Of a stretch of DNA of 64,000 bases, positions 45,701 through 54,964 are shown one piece after another. A program made the position numbers and the translations under genes. Numbering within the stretch: the stretch's first letter is position 1; the number at the start of each line of letters is the position of its first letter. Location of the stretch: the NCBI GenBank assembly GCA_016839555.1, contig JAEOUA010000012.1, positions 248,001 to 312,000 on the forward strand. Direction: 5' to 3'. Source of the stretch: Promethearchaeota archaeon (GTDB lineage: Archaea > Asgardarchaeota > Lokiarchaeia > Sigyniarchaeales > SOKP01). The notes below the pieces were generated by a model. The model searched no databases and was not told the DNA's origin. It saw nothing but the letters and a program-made list of their open reading frames with translations.

Positions 45701-46383
45701 GAATTCATATTCCGATCTCTAATGATACTTATGCAAGAATAAATGAAACAACTTCGATTCATCTAAAAATCAAAAATACTGGCAATAACATATTTACATT
45801 AAGCGAAGTAGGACTGCTTGATGGTACATGGTCTTCAATAGATGATTCCCAATATGATTGGGCTCCAATTGATGATGATTATTTTATATCAAAAAACGAG
45901 GAAAAGATTGTTGAGATTAATGTCAGTGATGATATTTTTAATATTAATGATGAGGTTGGTGTTAAAATCATAGGATTATTTGATGGTGAAAAGGTTGCAT
46001 CTGATTGTGGATTTTTACATTTCATGAATTCTAGTGCAGATATCGAAATTATTGAGCAAGTAGATGGATATGATACTACTTTTGTCTATAACAATACTAG
46101 TGGTAATATTTTAATTAAGAATGTTGGAAATCAAACATTAACTCTGAATTTAAGCAATCCTAATTGGTTTTTAATTAATAATACCGCCCCAATGGATTTA
46201 ACTTTTATTCAAGGTGATATTCAACTTGGGATTCAAGATACCGCTCTGTTGTCCTTCAAAGTCAATGAATCAGAACCTGAAATAGGCGATTTACAAGTAG
46301 GAGATATTTTAAACATTAAGGTTCAAACAGAAGAAGGAATTTTTGAGACTATTCAGATTATTATTAGGGATGAAAATAGTTAA
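42787..46383 (+). CDS. aglB: Oligosaccharyltransferase STT3/AglB with C-terminal beta-sandwich repeats
   Basis: Transfers a lipid-linked glycan to Asn of secreted proteins at the membrane. About 13 membrane helices fill residues 25-490. The first catalytic acidic motif is in KAFDPWIQFYNTQYIAE (about 56-72), and the signature WWDYGYW is at 529-535. The 1198-residue length is far above the usual 700-950. Residues about 725-1198 hold four repeats with motifs like VKNTG, LKIKNTG and IKNVG near 756, 862, 994 and 1110, resembling CARDB/Ig-type domains. They lie on the external side. Confidence 0.93.
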   Translation: MSSIIKSLKNLSARINANLKIKKKNVLLYVAVFLIFVVAIGIRLSPLIRGEMLIKAFDPWIQFYNTQYIAEHTIYEYFHWHDLKSWNYNGGVDRFNLYPGLNFTSVAFYKILNFLGFSFTVYEVCYFFPAIMGGLTVLAVYFLGKEVLDEKCGLFAAFFLAFSPGHIQRTVAGFYDNETVGVFAILMIFLFFLKTIKTGKISYSILGGMFLGYLNLSWGGATFMDFIIPLIVLLLIILNKYDQKVLIAYAGIQGAGMMISSIFIKFDYTRLFNSLEIGGMFLFTIILILYHRFYIKKAEYPNLYKKFMSFVKWLLIPGTIIMAILIWAYPDIIPFGFGAKFQSILNPLIRENIAFVASVAEHAPSAWSSIYYNTLIPLMLIPLGIYFCFKRNVAADVFLIVYVLLAFYFTSSMVRIILVFAPAAALVGSYGLVNVLKVFGSYLGTKKVGFSRKRRKLSRKTKMMGKTEIFGVYILVGFLCIAQIVHATDVAATQMSYSQLTPGGALYDWQESLMWMRTNLPGDTVVVSWWDYGYWLTPIGNVTTVCDNNNLAVSTDGLVGMAFMQTNEIYSAKVLRLLGADYVLVYFGYFYNALGGDEGKWQWMLRICNNYYEQYLKMGLWEPNWALNAVFDEAQYINQTSGKYRDKWFDSILVRLLFQGLPTRDTGQFQAGTIIYHFLQQLLNLDDYGNTWLSHIPTDAYGIADYDLDVFKMAHLSPNGLVKIYKVDYAPLESNITITNPKVFNNGYGICDVKNTGIRPLYITKAFINGKEYNFMLDNSSDYKLSIGEEDTVLIDTISKGTIFNVSDTVQIKLTAQTEDYVFTETTSNFFVKESTGEVKIIRENSKVLFDEITGKQDVYLEVKNTGNDVVLLYDFYVNSPVNSFDDAEYIESNFLLNPNESALVYLPNSPVSFLPIGTVNNISVITWNNFTDSTLFSSNLKTENYEYKLSIIPQERIISPELSTQANSYTRIHIPISNDTYARINETTSIHLKIKNTGNNIFTLSEVGLLDGTWSSIDDSQYDWAPIDDDYFISKNEEKIVEINVSDDIFNINDEVGVKIIGLFDGEKVASDCGFLHFMNSSADIEIIEQVDGYDTTFVYNNTSGNILIKNVGNQTLTLNLSNPNWFLINNTAPMDLTFIQGDIQLGIQDTALLSFKVNESEPEIGDLQVGDILNIKVQTEEGIFETIQIIIRDENS

Positions 46384-46556
46384 TTATCCTCATTTATTTT
46401 ATTTTTATGTTCTTTTTATATTAAAATAAGAACCTATATATTATGAGGATAAAAATCATAAGATATAATTCTTTTTTGTAAACAATTAGAACCTATTAAA
46501 TCTTTTATTTTTCATTTTATTGAATGAATTTATAAAATATTAGTTTTCAGATAAAT

Positions 46557-48554
46557 ATGAGTTCGGAATTTATAATCGAATCGGAATATCACCCAAAAGG
46601 GGATCAACCTCAAGCAATAGAAATTTTAGCAAAAAATATAAAAAACGGGAAAAAATTTCAAACGCTTTTAGGTGCTACAGGAACAGGTAAAAGCTTCACT
46701 ATAGCGAATGTAATAGAAGAAATACAGAAGCCCACCTTAGTTATGGCTCCTAATAAAACACTAGCTGCTCAATTATACCAAGAATTGAGAGAATTATTCC
46801 CAAATAACGCAGTTCATTATTTTGTCTCTTATTATGATTATTATCAACCTGAAGCCTTTATGCCTGTAACAGGAATGTATATTGAAAAAGATTTTAGTGT
46901 AAATGAAGAAATTGAGCGTTTACGATTAGCAGCTACACATGCTATTAGAACACGAAAAGATGTTATCATTATTGCGACTGTTTCGTGTATTTATGGAATA
47001 GGTAATCCTGAAGTTTGGACAAATATCGCATTAAATTTAGAAGTAGGACAAATTATTGAACGAAAAGAAATCCTCGATAATTTAATTAGAATGAATTACG
47101 AAAGAAAAAATATCGAATTTAAACCAGGAATAGTACGAGTTAAAGGAGATATTATTGATGTTTTTCCAGCTTATTTGGGAACAGCAATTAGGATCTCTTT
47201 ATTTGGTAATGAAGTGGAATCAATTAAAGAAATTCATCCAATATCTCATAATATAATTAGGGACTTACCCAATATTCGAATATTTCCTGCAACTCATTTT
47301 ATTATCCCAGAAGAAAATAAAATTAGCGCTTTAGAATCAATACAACAAGAACTAGAAAATCAATTAATAAAGCTCAAAAAAGAAAAGAAGTATGCCGAAG
47401 CTCAAAGGCTGGAGAGAAGAGTGAAGTTTGACCTTGAAATGATGAGGGAGATGGGATATTGTAAAGGAATTGAAAATTATTCTCGCCATTTAGATGGGAG
47501 AGATCCTGGAACACCCCCAATGTGCTTAATCGATTATTTTCCAAAAGATTTTCTTATCGTAGTTGATGAAAGTCATATAACTATTCCCCAAATACATGGG
47601 ATGATAGGAGGCGATCATTCTCGCAAAAAAAATTTGGTGGAATATGGCTGGAGGTTGCCCAGCGCGTTTGATAACCGACCACTTACTTTTGAAGAGTGGG
47701 AAAGTAAAATCGAATATATCATATTCATGAGTGCAACACCAGGAGATTGGGAATTAAAAAAAAGCGGGGGAATTTCAGCAGAACAAATAATAAGACCAAC
47801 AGGATTAGTAGATCCAAAAATAGAAGTTCATCCAGCAGAAAATCAAATTGATAACCTATTGGCAGAAATTAGAAAAATAATTGAAAAAAATGGAAGAATC
47901 TTAATCACAACATTGACAAAAAGAATGGCAGAGGATATAGCAGAATATTATTCTGAACTCAATATAAAAATTGCATATTTACATAGTGAAGTGGATACAG
48001 TTGAACGATTTGAAATATTACGTAAATTACGGGATGGGACATTTGATGTAGTGGTTGGCATCAATCTTTTAAGAGAAGGCTTGGATCTCCCTGAGGTAGA
48101 ATTAGTTGCTATATTAGATGCAGATAAATTGGGATTTTTAAGAGATGAACGTTCTCTGATACAAACCATTGGACGGGCTTCTCGGAATGTTAATGGGAGA
48201 GCATTATTATATGCAGATAAAATAACACCAGCAATGAAGGATGCCATTGATGAAACAAACAGAAGGAGGGATAAACAGTTAACTTATAATCAAAAACATA
48301 ATATCACGCCTCAAACCATCAGAAAAAACATATTGCGTTCTCTTTCAGAGGAAAAAGAAATTCAAGAAAAAGAGACTAAAAAATTAAAGAAGACAATTGA
48401 AGATAAAATCGAGGAAATAGGGGATATGGATATAATCATCCAATATCTTGAAAATAAAATGTTTTTAGCAGCTAAAGAACTTCGATTCGAAGACGCAGCT
48501 TATTTAAGAGATAAGTTAAATGCATTAAAGCAAGATTATAAAATAAAAGTATGA
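46557..48554 (+). CDS. uvrB: Excinuclease ABC subunit UvrB
   Basis: Damage-verifying helicase-like subunit of bacterial-type nucleotide excision repair. Walker A GATGTGKS is at 39-46, the beta-hairpin region YFVSYYDYYQPEA near 90-102, DEXD-type VVDESH, and helicase motif VI QTIGRASRN. A C-terminal UVR domain (IIQYLENKMFLAAKELRFEDAAYLRD) binds UvrC. 665 residues is full length. In archaea this system is acquired from bacteria. uvrA follows 37 bases later; no uvrC in window. Confidence 0.97.
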   Translation: MSSEFIIESEYHPKGDQPQAIEILAKNIKNGKKFQTLLGATGTGKSFTIANVIEEIQKPTLVMAPNKTLAAQLYQELRELFPNNAVHYFVSYYDYYQPEAFMPVTGMYIEKDFSVNEEIERLRLAATHAIRTRKDVIIIATVSCIYGIGNPEVWTNIALNLEVGQIIERKEILDNLIRMNYERKNIEFKPGIVRVKGDIIDVFPAYLGTAIRISLFGNEVESIKEIHPISHNIIRDLPNIRIFPATHFIIPEENKISALESIQQELENQLIKLKKEKKYAEAQRLERRVKFDLEMMREMGYCKGIENYSRHLDGRDPGTPPMCLIDYFPKDFLIVVDESHITIPQIHGMIGGDHSRKKNLVEYGWRLPSAFDNRPLTFEEWESKIEYIIFMSATPGDWELKKSGGISAEQIIRPTGLVDPKIEVHPAENQIDNLLAEIRKIIEKNGRILITTLTKRMAEDIAEYYSELNIKIAYLHSEVDTVERFEILRKLRDGTFDVVVGINLLREGLDLPEVELVAILDADKLGFLRDERSLIQTIGRASRNVNGRALLYADKITPAMKDAIDETNRRRDKQLTYNQKHNITPQTIRKNILRSLSEEKEIQEKETKKLKKTIEDKIEEIGDMDIIIQYLENKMFLAAKELRFEDAAYLRDKLNALKQDYKIKV

Positions 48555-48591
48555 AATTTTTCTTAATTTATTCATTGATTTATTTAAAGCC

Positions 48592-51456
48592 ATGAAAAAT
48601 AATCATATTATCATTAAAGGAGCGAGACAGCATAATCTTAAGAATTTAAATGTTAAAATTCCAAGAAATAAGTTTGTTCTTGTTACAGGAATTAGCGGGA
48701 GTGGAAAGAGTTCTTTAGTTATCAACACTTTATATGCTGAAGGACAGAGAAGATTTTTAGAATCCTTATCAAGTTATGCGAGACAATTTCTAGGTGAGAT
48801 GGATAAACCCGAGGTAGATTCAATTGAAGGCTTATCCCCAGCCATAGCGATTGAACAAAAACCATTATCAAAGAACCCAAGAAGCACTGTGGGAACTGTT
48901 ACTGAAATCTATGATTATTATAGGTTATTATATGCAAATATAGGCATACCACATTGTCCAAAGTGTGGAAAAGAGATCAAACCTCAAACTCCTCAACAGA
49001 TTATTGACCAAGTTTATAATTTATTAAGTGAAGGAGAAAAATTTCTTCTCAAGGCTCCAATAATTAGGGACAGAAAAGGGGAATATAAGGAACTTCTGCA
49101 AGATTTAAAAAAACAAGGATATTATAGGGTTGAGATTGATGGAATTCAATACACTTTGGATGAGGAGATAGACCTTGATAAAAATATTAAACATAACATT
49201 AATGTTATAGTCGATAGATTAATAATGAAAAAGGGGATTAAAACCCGTTTAGCAGATTCTATTGAAACAGCGCTGAACTTATCTGATGGTATATTAATCT
49301 TGGATATAGTAAACAAGGGGGAACAAAGATATTCAGAACATTATGCTTGCTTAGATTGCGGAATTTCTATACCTCCCTTAGATCATAAAATGTTTTCCTT
49401 TAATATTCCTCATGGTAGTTGTAAATATTGTAATGGACTTGGCACTGTTATGGAATTTGATTTTAGATTAATACTGGGGGAAGATTTAAACATTCCTTTA
49501 AATAAAAGTAATATTAGAAATATACCAGGATTTGGTACATTAACGGGATATTCATGGCAAATGATAAATCAAGTTGCAAAATATTATAACTTTGATACAG
49601 ATAAAACTTCTATAAAAAATATTGATCCCAAAAAAATTAGCAAATTATTATATGGTTCTGGGGATGAAGCTATTCATTTTAATTTTAAAAAAGAAGAATT
49701 TAATAGTAAATTCAATAAAAATGATACTCGTTCATCTTATAAATTTGTAAAACCTTTTGAAGGAATTATTCCCATGCTTCATAGGAGATATATGGAGACA
49801 AATTCCATGAGTGCTCGAGAAATATATGAGCAGTTCATGAACAGAATTAATTGTCCAAATTGCAACGGGCAAAAATTAAAACCAGAGAGCAGAGCAGTAA
49901 CCATTCAAGGTCTAAATATTTCTGAATTGACAGAATTACCAGTCAAGGATGAGCTTAAATTTTTTGATAAATTAGAATTAGAAGAGACTCAACAGAAGAT
50001 TGCAAAAGAAATCCTAAAGGAAATAAATGAACGATTATCCTTTTTGGTAAATGTCGGACTTGATTACATCACACTAAGTAGAAGGTCAGACACGTTATCT
50101 GTGGGAGAGGCTGAAAGAATAAGGCTTGCAACGCAATTGGGTTCAAGCTTAGTAGGGGTATTATATGTTTTAGATGAACCTAGCGTAGGACTCCATCAAC
50201 GTGATATTCATCGGTTAATTAATATGCTCAAAAAATTGAGGGATTTAGGAAATACCATAGTAGTTGTGGAACATGATGAAGAAATTATTAGCAGTGCTGA
50301 TCATATTATTGATTTAGGGCCCTTAGCTGGAGAAAAGGGAGGTAGGATCGTCGCTGAAGGAAATTTAGAAACAATCATGAAAGATAAAAATTCTCTCACG
50401 GGAAAATACCTTTCTGGAGAGAAATCAATTAAAGTTCCTAAAAATCGTCGAAAATTTGAAGATTTCATAGAAATTAAAGGCGTAAGACAACATAATTTAA
50501 AAGACATATCAGTAAAAATTCCATTAGGTGTATTCACTTGTGTGACTGGGGTTTCTGGGGCAGGAAAAACAAGTCTTATTGTTGAATGTTTATATCGAGG
50601 ATTAAAAAACCTAGTAAATAAAAGAAGTTCCAATGTAATACCTGGAGATTTTGATGAAATAATTAAATATGAAAAGATCGATAAAATTATTAATATTGAC
50701 CAAAGTCCGATTGGAAAAACTCCTCGCTCAGTTCCTGCAACATATTCAAAATCTTTTAATGATATCAGAAGAATTTTCGCTTCTTTACCAGAAGCTAAAA
50801 GGAGAGGATATCAAAAAGGGCGATTCTCATTCAATACCAGTGAAGGTCAATGTAAAAAATGTAATGGACGAGGATATATACAAAAGGAAATGTATTTTCT
50901 TCCAGATGTTTATATTAAATGTGATTTATGTAATGGGCGCAGATATGATGCGGAAACTCTTAATATAAAGTATAAGGGAAAAAACATAGCAGAAGTATTG
51001 GATATGACCTTTACTCAAGCATTAGAATTTTTTGATAGCTTTCCAAACCTTAAGCGAACGTTACGAACAGTAGAAGATGTTGGTTTAGGGTATTTGGAAT
51101 TAGGTCAGCCCTCTACAACATTAAGTGGAGGAGAATCCCAAAGATTAAAAATAGCCAGACAACTTAGAAAAAAAAGCACAGGTAATACTCTTTATATCCT
51201 CGATGAACCTACCACCGGGCTCCATTATCATGATATAAAATATCTTTTAAAAGTTCTCCAGAGACTAGTAGATAAAGGAAATACTGTGGTAATTATTGAG
51301 CATAATATGGAAATCATTAAATCTGCAGATTATATAATTGATTTAGGTCCAGAAGGAGGGGAAGGAGGAGGTAAAATAGTTGCAGAAGGTCCTCCAGAAG
51401 AAATTATTAATAATGAAAAATCATATACCGCTCAATATCTTAAAAAATACCTTTAA
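48592..51456 (+). CDS. uvrA: Excinuclease ABC subunit UvrA
   Basis: Damage-scanning ABC ATPase. N-terminal Walker A GISGSGKSS is at 33-41; signature motif LSVGEAERIRLATQLGS and Walker B LYVLDEPSVGLHQRD follow. The second ATPase has GVSGAGKTS, LSGGESQRLKIARQL and LYILDEPTTGLH. Zinc modules: CPKC…CNGQK and CKKCNGRGYIQKEM…CDLCNGRRYD. 954 residues is complete. It is co-transcribed with uvrB. Confidence 0.97.
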   Translation: MKNNHIIIKGARQHNLKNLNVKIPRNKFVLVTGISGSGKSSLVINTLYAEGQRRFLESLSSYARQFLGEMDKPEVDSIEGLSPAIAIEQKPLSKNPRSTVGTVTEIYDYYRLLYANIGIPHCPKCGKEIKPQTPQQIIDQVYNLLSEGEKFLLKAPIIRDRKGEYKELLQDLKKQGYYRVEIDGIQYTLDEEIDLDKNIKHNINVIVDRLIMKKGIKTRLADSIETALNLSDGILILDIVNKGEQRYSEHYACLDCGISIPPLDHKMFSFNIPHGSCKYCNGLGTVMEFDFRLILGEDLNIPLNKSNIRNIPGFGTLTGYSWQMINQVAKYYNFDTDKTSIKNIDPKKISKLLYGSGDEAIHFNFKKEEFNSKFNKNDTRSSYKFVKPFEGIIPMLHRRYMETNSMSAREIYEQFMNRINCPNCNGQKLKPESRAVTIQGLNISELTELPVKDELKFFDKLELEETQQKIAKEILKEINERLSFLVNVGLDYITLSRRSDTLSVGEAERIRLATQLGSSLVGVLYVLDEPSVGLHQRDIHRLINMLKKLRDLGNTIVVVEHDEEIISSADHIIDLGPLAGEKGGRIVAEGNLETIMKDKNSLTGKYLSGEKSIKVPKNRRKFEDFIEIKGVRQHNLKDISVKIPLGVFTCVTGVSGAGKTSLIVECLYRGLKNLVNKRSSNVIPGDFDEIIKYEKIDKIINIDQSPIGKTPRSVPATYSKSFNDIRRIFASLPEAKRRGYQKGRFSFNTSEGQCKKCNGRGYIQKEMYFLPDVYIKCDLCNGRRYDAETLNIKYKGKNIAEVLDMTFTQALEFFDSFPNLKRTLRTVEDVGLGYLELGQPSTTLSGGESQRLKIARQLRKKSTGNTLYILDEPTTGLHYHDIKYLLKVLQRLVDKGNTVVIIEHNMEIIKSADYIIDLGPEGGEGGGKIVAEGPPEEIINNEKSYTAQYLKKYL

Positions 51457-51551
51457 AAAACTTTTTTTAAATAGAATATAGGATTTAATAACAAGAATGA
51501 TTTATTAAGAAAAAAAGTTCTAAAATAGTTCTTTGCTGGTTTGAAGCGAAA

Positions 51552-51953
51552 TTAAAATCCTTTCCAGAATTTCTTTACAGAATCTTCAAAAATTTCCTTA
51601 ATTTCTTCTTCAAAAGACTCAAATATAGTTATATCATTATCCCAATCTTTTATATTGATTAAAGCGGGATATTTTTCAAAAAACCTATCTGAAATACTCT
51701 CTAATTGTTTACTAATTATTTCTTTCTTTATTTTCTTATTAGCACTTCCTATAAACAGTACATCATTTTTCTTGAACAGTATAAATTGTCGGGCGCTTAA
51801 TTCAAAATTAGATAATCCTCCGTCTGATACTTCTTCAGCGAAAGTATTTATAGCTGAAAGTAGAGCTCCAAAAAGTTGAGCCTCTACTTTTTGGTTGTAA
51901 ATATGGTTAAATAGTACTATTCCATCTTGCGTAATTATCCATAACTCGTCCAT
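51552..51953 (-). CDS. Longin/roadblock-like small protein
   Basis: Small alpha/beta protein opening LWIITQDGIVLFNHIYNQKVEAQLFGALLSAINTFAEEV, then FELSARQFILFKKNDVLFIGSANKK. The strand-strand-helix-strand-strand pattern fits the longin/roadblock fold that partners small GTPases and is abundant in Asgards. Start ATG 51953 (MDELW) has GGTAACGAT just upstream and is preferred over ATG 51965 or TTG 51974. The fold call is by pattern; no partner is adjacent. Confidence 0.65.
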   Translation of the reverse strand: MDELWIITQDGIVLFNHIYNQKVEAQLFGALLSAINTFAEEVSDGGLSNFELSARQFILFKKNDVLFIGSANKKIKKEIISKQLESISDRFFEKYPALINIKDWDNDITIFESFEEEIKEIFEDSVKKFWKGF

Positions 51954-51996
51954 AATCGTTACCATCTTTACCAACCCTATTTTATAAAATTTAATT

Positions 51997-52725
51997 TTAC
52001 TTAATCAATAAATCTTTTAATTTTGTTGGGAGAAAAAACCCTAAATAATACTCAATAGCGCTTGATATTAAGATTATTCTTGTAATGATAAGAGAAAATG
52101 GATTATGTGTTTTTATTAATGCATCTAAGAGAGCCCCCAAGGTAAAAGATATCCAACCTAGGAGGAGAAATTTTCCTTTCCATTTAATTTCTTGTTCTTC
52201 TAATCTCATTGATTTAATAGAGAAATAAATTCCTGTGATTGCAAATATTATTACTCCAACTAATACAAAAATTCTCATCACACTCCCATGGGAAGAATCT
52301 AAAATATTAGCAGGGTTTATTGTTCCAACCCATTCTATTTTGATAACTAATAAAATCAGGAGTGCTAACTCCCAAACCGCAGCATAAATTATTGTAATTA
52401 TTAATATGTTTTTTTTTTGAAAAGGTGTTATAATTTCTGTAAATGCATATATCCAGCATACTAAGCTTAATGGAATAAAAATATTAGCTATAAGTAAATA
52501 GAAAGGATCTGGTATTTGAGTCGAGAAAAATCCATATGAAATGAATTGTATTACAACTCCCCACCATGCGCTAGATATAAAAATATAAGTTAGCCCTACG
52601 GCAATTAATTCATTCCTATTTAATTGTATTGCTTTATAGATAATCCTAAGACCCACAATTATAGCAATCAATACCCAAATAGCCCCAAAGATGCCTTGCA
52701 ATATTTGGAAATTCGAAAATACCAT
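51997..52725 (-). CDS. Seven-helix membrane protein of unknown function, 242 aa
   Basis: Seven hydrophobic helices, at about 8-28, 38-62, 73-100, 108-130, 150-172, 187-206 and 212-236. No catalytic motif or transporter signature is seen. It is on the same strand as the longin-like gene, ending 44 bases from its start, so the two may be co-transcribed. I do not recognise a family. Confidence 0.65.
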   Translation of the reverse strand: MVFSNFQILQGIFGAIWVLIAIIVGLRIIYKAIQLNRNELIAVGLTYIFISSAWWGVVIQFISYGFFSTQIPDPFYLLIANIFIPLSLVCWIYAFTEIITPFQKKNILIITIIYAAVWELALLILLVIKIEWVGTINPANILDSSHGSVMRIFVLVGVIIFAITGIYFSIKSMRLEEQEIKWKGKFLLLGWISFTLGALLDALIKTHNPFSLIITRIILISSAIEYYLGFFLPTKLKDLLIK

Positions 52726-52967
52726 TTTAAAATCCCAAATTATTATTCTTAATATCTATAATTATATTAAATATCATTATTATTATTAATAAATATATTT
52801 AGACAAAACTAATAAATAAGACTTATATGACTTGTTTTTAGTTTGTATTTCCAAAAAATCCTAATCTTATTATTTAATAATAAGATTAAGTAATTTTGAA
52901 TCCTTTTTCTAATTGAAGATTACAGCAGAATAATAAATAATATAATTATTTAGGAACATGATAAAAG

Positions 52968-54773
52968 ATGTCAGATAACCAAAATAAACCAATAAGAGCA
53001 CCTATAGCCTGTATTCTTGGTCATATTGATCATGGAAAAACGAGTTTACTTGATTATATAAGAGGAACTGTGGTCCAACAAAGGGAAGCTGCTGGAATTA
53101 CTCAACATATTGGAGCTTCCTTCTTCCCAATCGAAGATATTAAAAATTTTTTAAAAAAATCAAAAGAAGAATTTGCAGAAAAGAAATTAAGACTTCCTGG
53201 TTTATTAATAGTGGACACACCTGGGCATGCAGCATTTTTAAATTTAAGGAAGAGAGGTGGGGCCGTTGCAGATATCGCTATCCTTGTTATAGATGTAATT
53301 TCAGGTTCTCAGCCAATAACCTGGGAAAGTGTTAGGATTTTAAGGGAAAGAAATACTCCATTTGTGATTGCAGCTAATAAAATAGATCGAATTCCTGGCT
53401 GGAAACCTATAAAAGATGCTGACTTTACAGATACTTACAAACAGCAAAAAGCTCATGTTCAAGAGTATCTTGATAAAAGTTTATATAGAATTATTGGAGA
53501 CTTTTTAGAGGAAGGTTTTAAAGGTATCGATAGATATGACAAAATTAAAGATTTTACCAAAAAAATTGCGATCGTACCTACTAGTGCAATTACAGGAGAG
53601 GGTATTTCCACATTGTTACTCGTTTTAATGGGATTGGTACAACAATACCTCACCAAAAATTTGCAATTTTCTAAAGGATCCGCAGAGGGAGTAGTGCTTG
53701 AAGTGAAAAAAGAACGTGGATATGGAAAGACTTTAGATGTCTTAATCTATAATGGAATTTTAAGAAAAGGAGATGATTTTATAGTGGGAGGATTAGAAAA
53801 ACCTGTAGTCTCGAAAGTCAGAGCATTATTACTTCCAAAACCTCTGGATGAAATAAGAGATCCTCGACAAAAATTTGATTCTGTCGAAGAAATAAGTGCT
53901 GCAGCTGGCATTAAAATCTTAGCTCCAGACATCGAAGATGTTGTTGCGGGATCTCCCTTTCGGAGTATAGCTAATCCTTCTGATAAAGATAGAATTTATA
54001 AAGAGATTGAGCAAGAAGTTGAAAGAATTAAAATAAAGACAGAAAAGGCAGGAGTAGTATTAAAGGCAGATACTCTTGGGTCTCTTGAAGCATTAGAAAA
54101 TCACTTTTCGAAACAAAGTGTAAAAATAAGCGTGGCTGATGTGGGACCAATTAAAAAAGCAGATATAATTAATGCTTCTATTGTAAAAGAATTTGATCCC
54201 TATTCTGCTGTTATATTAGGTTTTAATGTACCAATATTACCTGAAGCGAGAGAAGAAGCTCAAAAACAAAATATCAGAATCTTTACAAATAATGTGATTT
54301 ATCGGTTATTGGACGATTATCTTGAATATGCAGAAACAAGAAGAGCGAAAGATACTGCTGAAGCGTTGGATGAATTAACCTTACCCGCTAAAATAAAAAT
54401 GTTTCCCGAATATATCTTTCGGAATTCTAATCCGGCCGTTTTTGGAGTTAATGTGGAAGGAGGAACTTTAGAACCAAAAACATCCTTAATTACAGATAAG
54501 GGTAAAAAAGTGGGAAGATTGCACCAAATTCAAGATAAAGGGCAAACTATTGATAAAGCAGAAAAAGACGATGAAGTTGCGATAAGTATAAGAGGAATAG
54601 AAGTTGGAAGAGACATAGATAAAGATGAAACTATGTATGTTCGAGTGCCTGAATCTCATGTCAGGCAATTAATGTCTAAATTTTTAAATGAATTAAGAAC
54701 TGATCACAAAGAAGTTTTAAGAGAATATATAATGTTAATGAGAGAAAAGAATCATCCTTGGTGGGGAATGTAA
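52968..54773 (+). CDS. aif5b: Translation initiation factor aIF5B
   Basis: GTPase for subunit joining. G1 GHIDHGKTS is at 18-26, DTPGHAAFLNLRKRG for G3, and NKIDRIPGW for G4. The linker and domain IV follow (KMFPEYIFRNSNPAVFGVNVEGGTL; GRLHQIQDKGQ), ending in the C-terminal helix VLREYIMLMREK. At 601 residues it lacks the long eukaryotic N-terminal extension, which is normal for archaea. Confidence 0.96.
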   Translation: MSDNQNKPIRAPIACILGHIDHGKTSLLDYIRGTVVQQREAAGITQHIGASFFPIEDIKNFLKKSKEEFAEKKLRLPGLLIVDTPGHAAFLNLRKRGGAVADIAILVIDVISGSQPITWESVRILRERNTPFVIAANKIDRIPGWKPIKDADFTDTYKQQKAHVQEYLDKSLYRIIGDFLEEGFKGIDRYDKIKDFTKKIAIVPTSAITGEGISTLLLVLMGLVQQYLTKNLQFSKGSAEGVVLEVKKERGYGKTLDVLIYNGILRKGDDFIVGGLEKPVVSKVRALLLPKPLDEIRDPRQKFDSVEEISAAAGIKILAPDIEDVVAGSPFRSIANPSDKDRIYKEIEQEVERIKIKTEKAGVVLKADTLGSLEALENHFSKQSVKISVADVGPIKKADIINASIVKEFDPYSAVILGFNVPILPEAREEAQKQNIRIFTNNVIYRLLDDYLEYAETRRAKDTAEALDELTLPAKIKMFPEYIFRNSNPAVFGVNVEGGTLEPKTSLITDKGKKVGRLHQIQDKGQTIDKAEKDDEVAISIRGIEVGRDIDKDETMYVRVPESHVRQLMSKFLNELRTDHKEVLREYIMLMREKNHPWWGM

Positions 54774-54964
54774 TTCTCTATCTTAGATTTTTAAATTTAA
54801 GTTTATTTCATAGCACACTTTAAACCTCTTATTTTAAAATTTTTAGAAAGAGGCGATAGCTATATGATATATAAAGAGTAGTATATTTTTATTTTAATAG
54901 AAAGATAAATAAGATTAAATGAGTGCTAATACCATAAAAACAAATAATTTAAGTAGAAGTCTTT

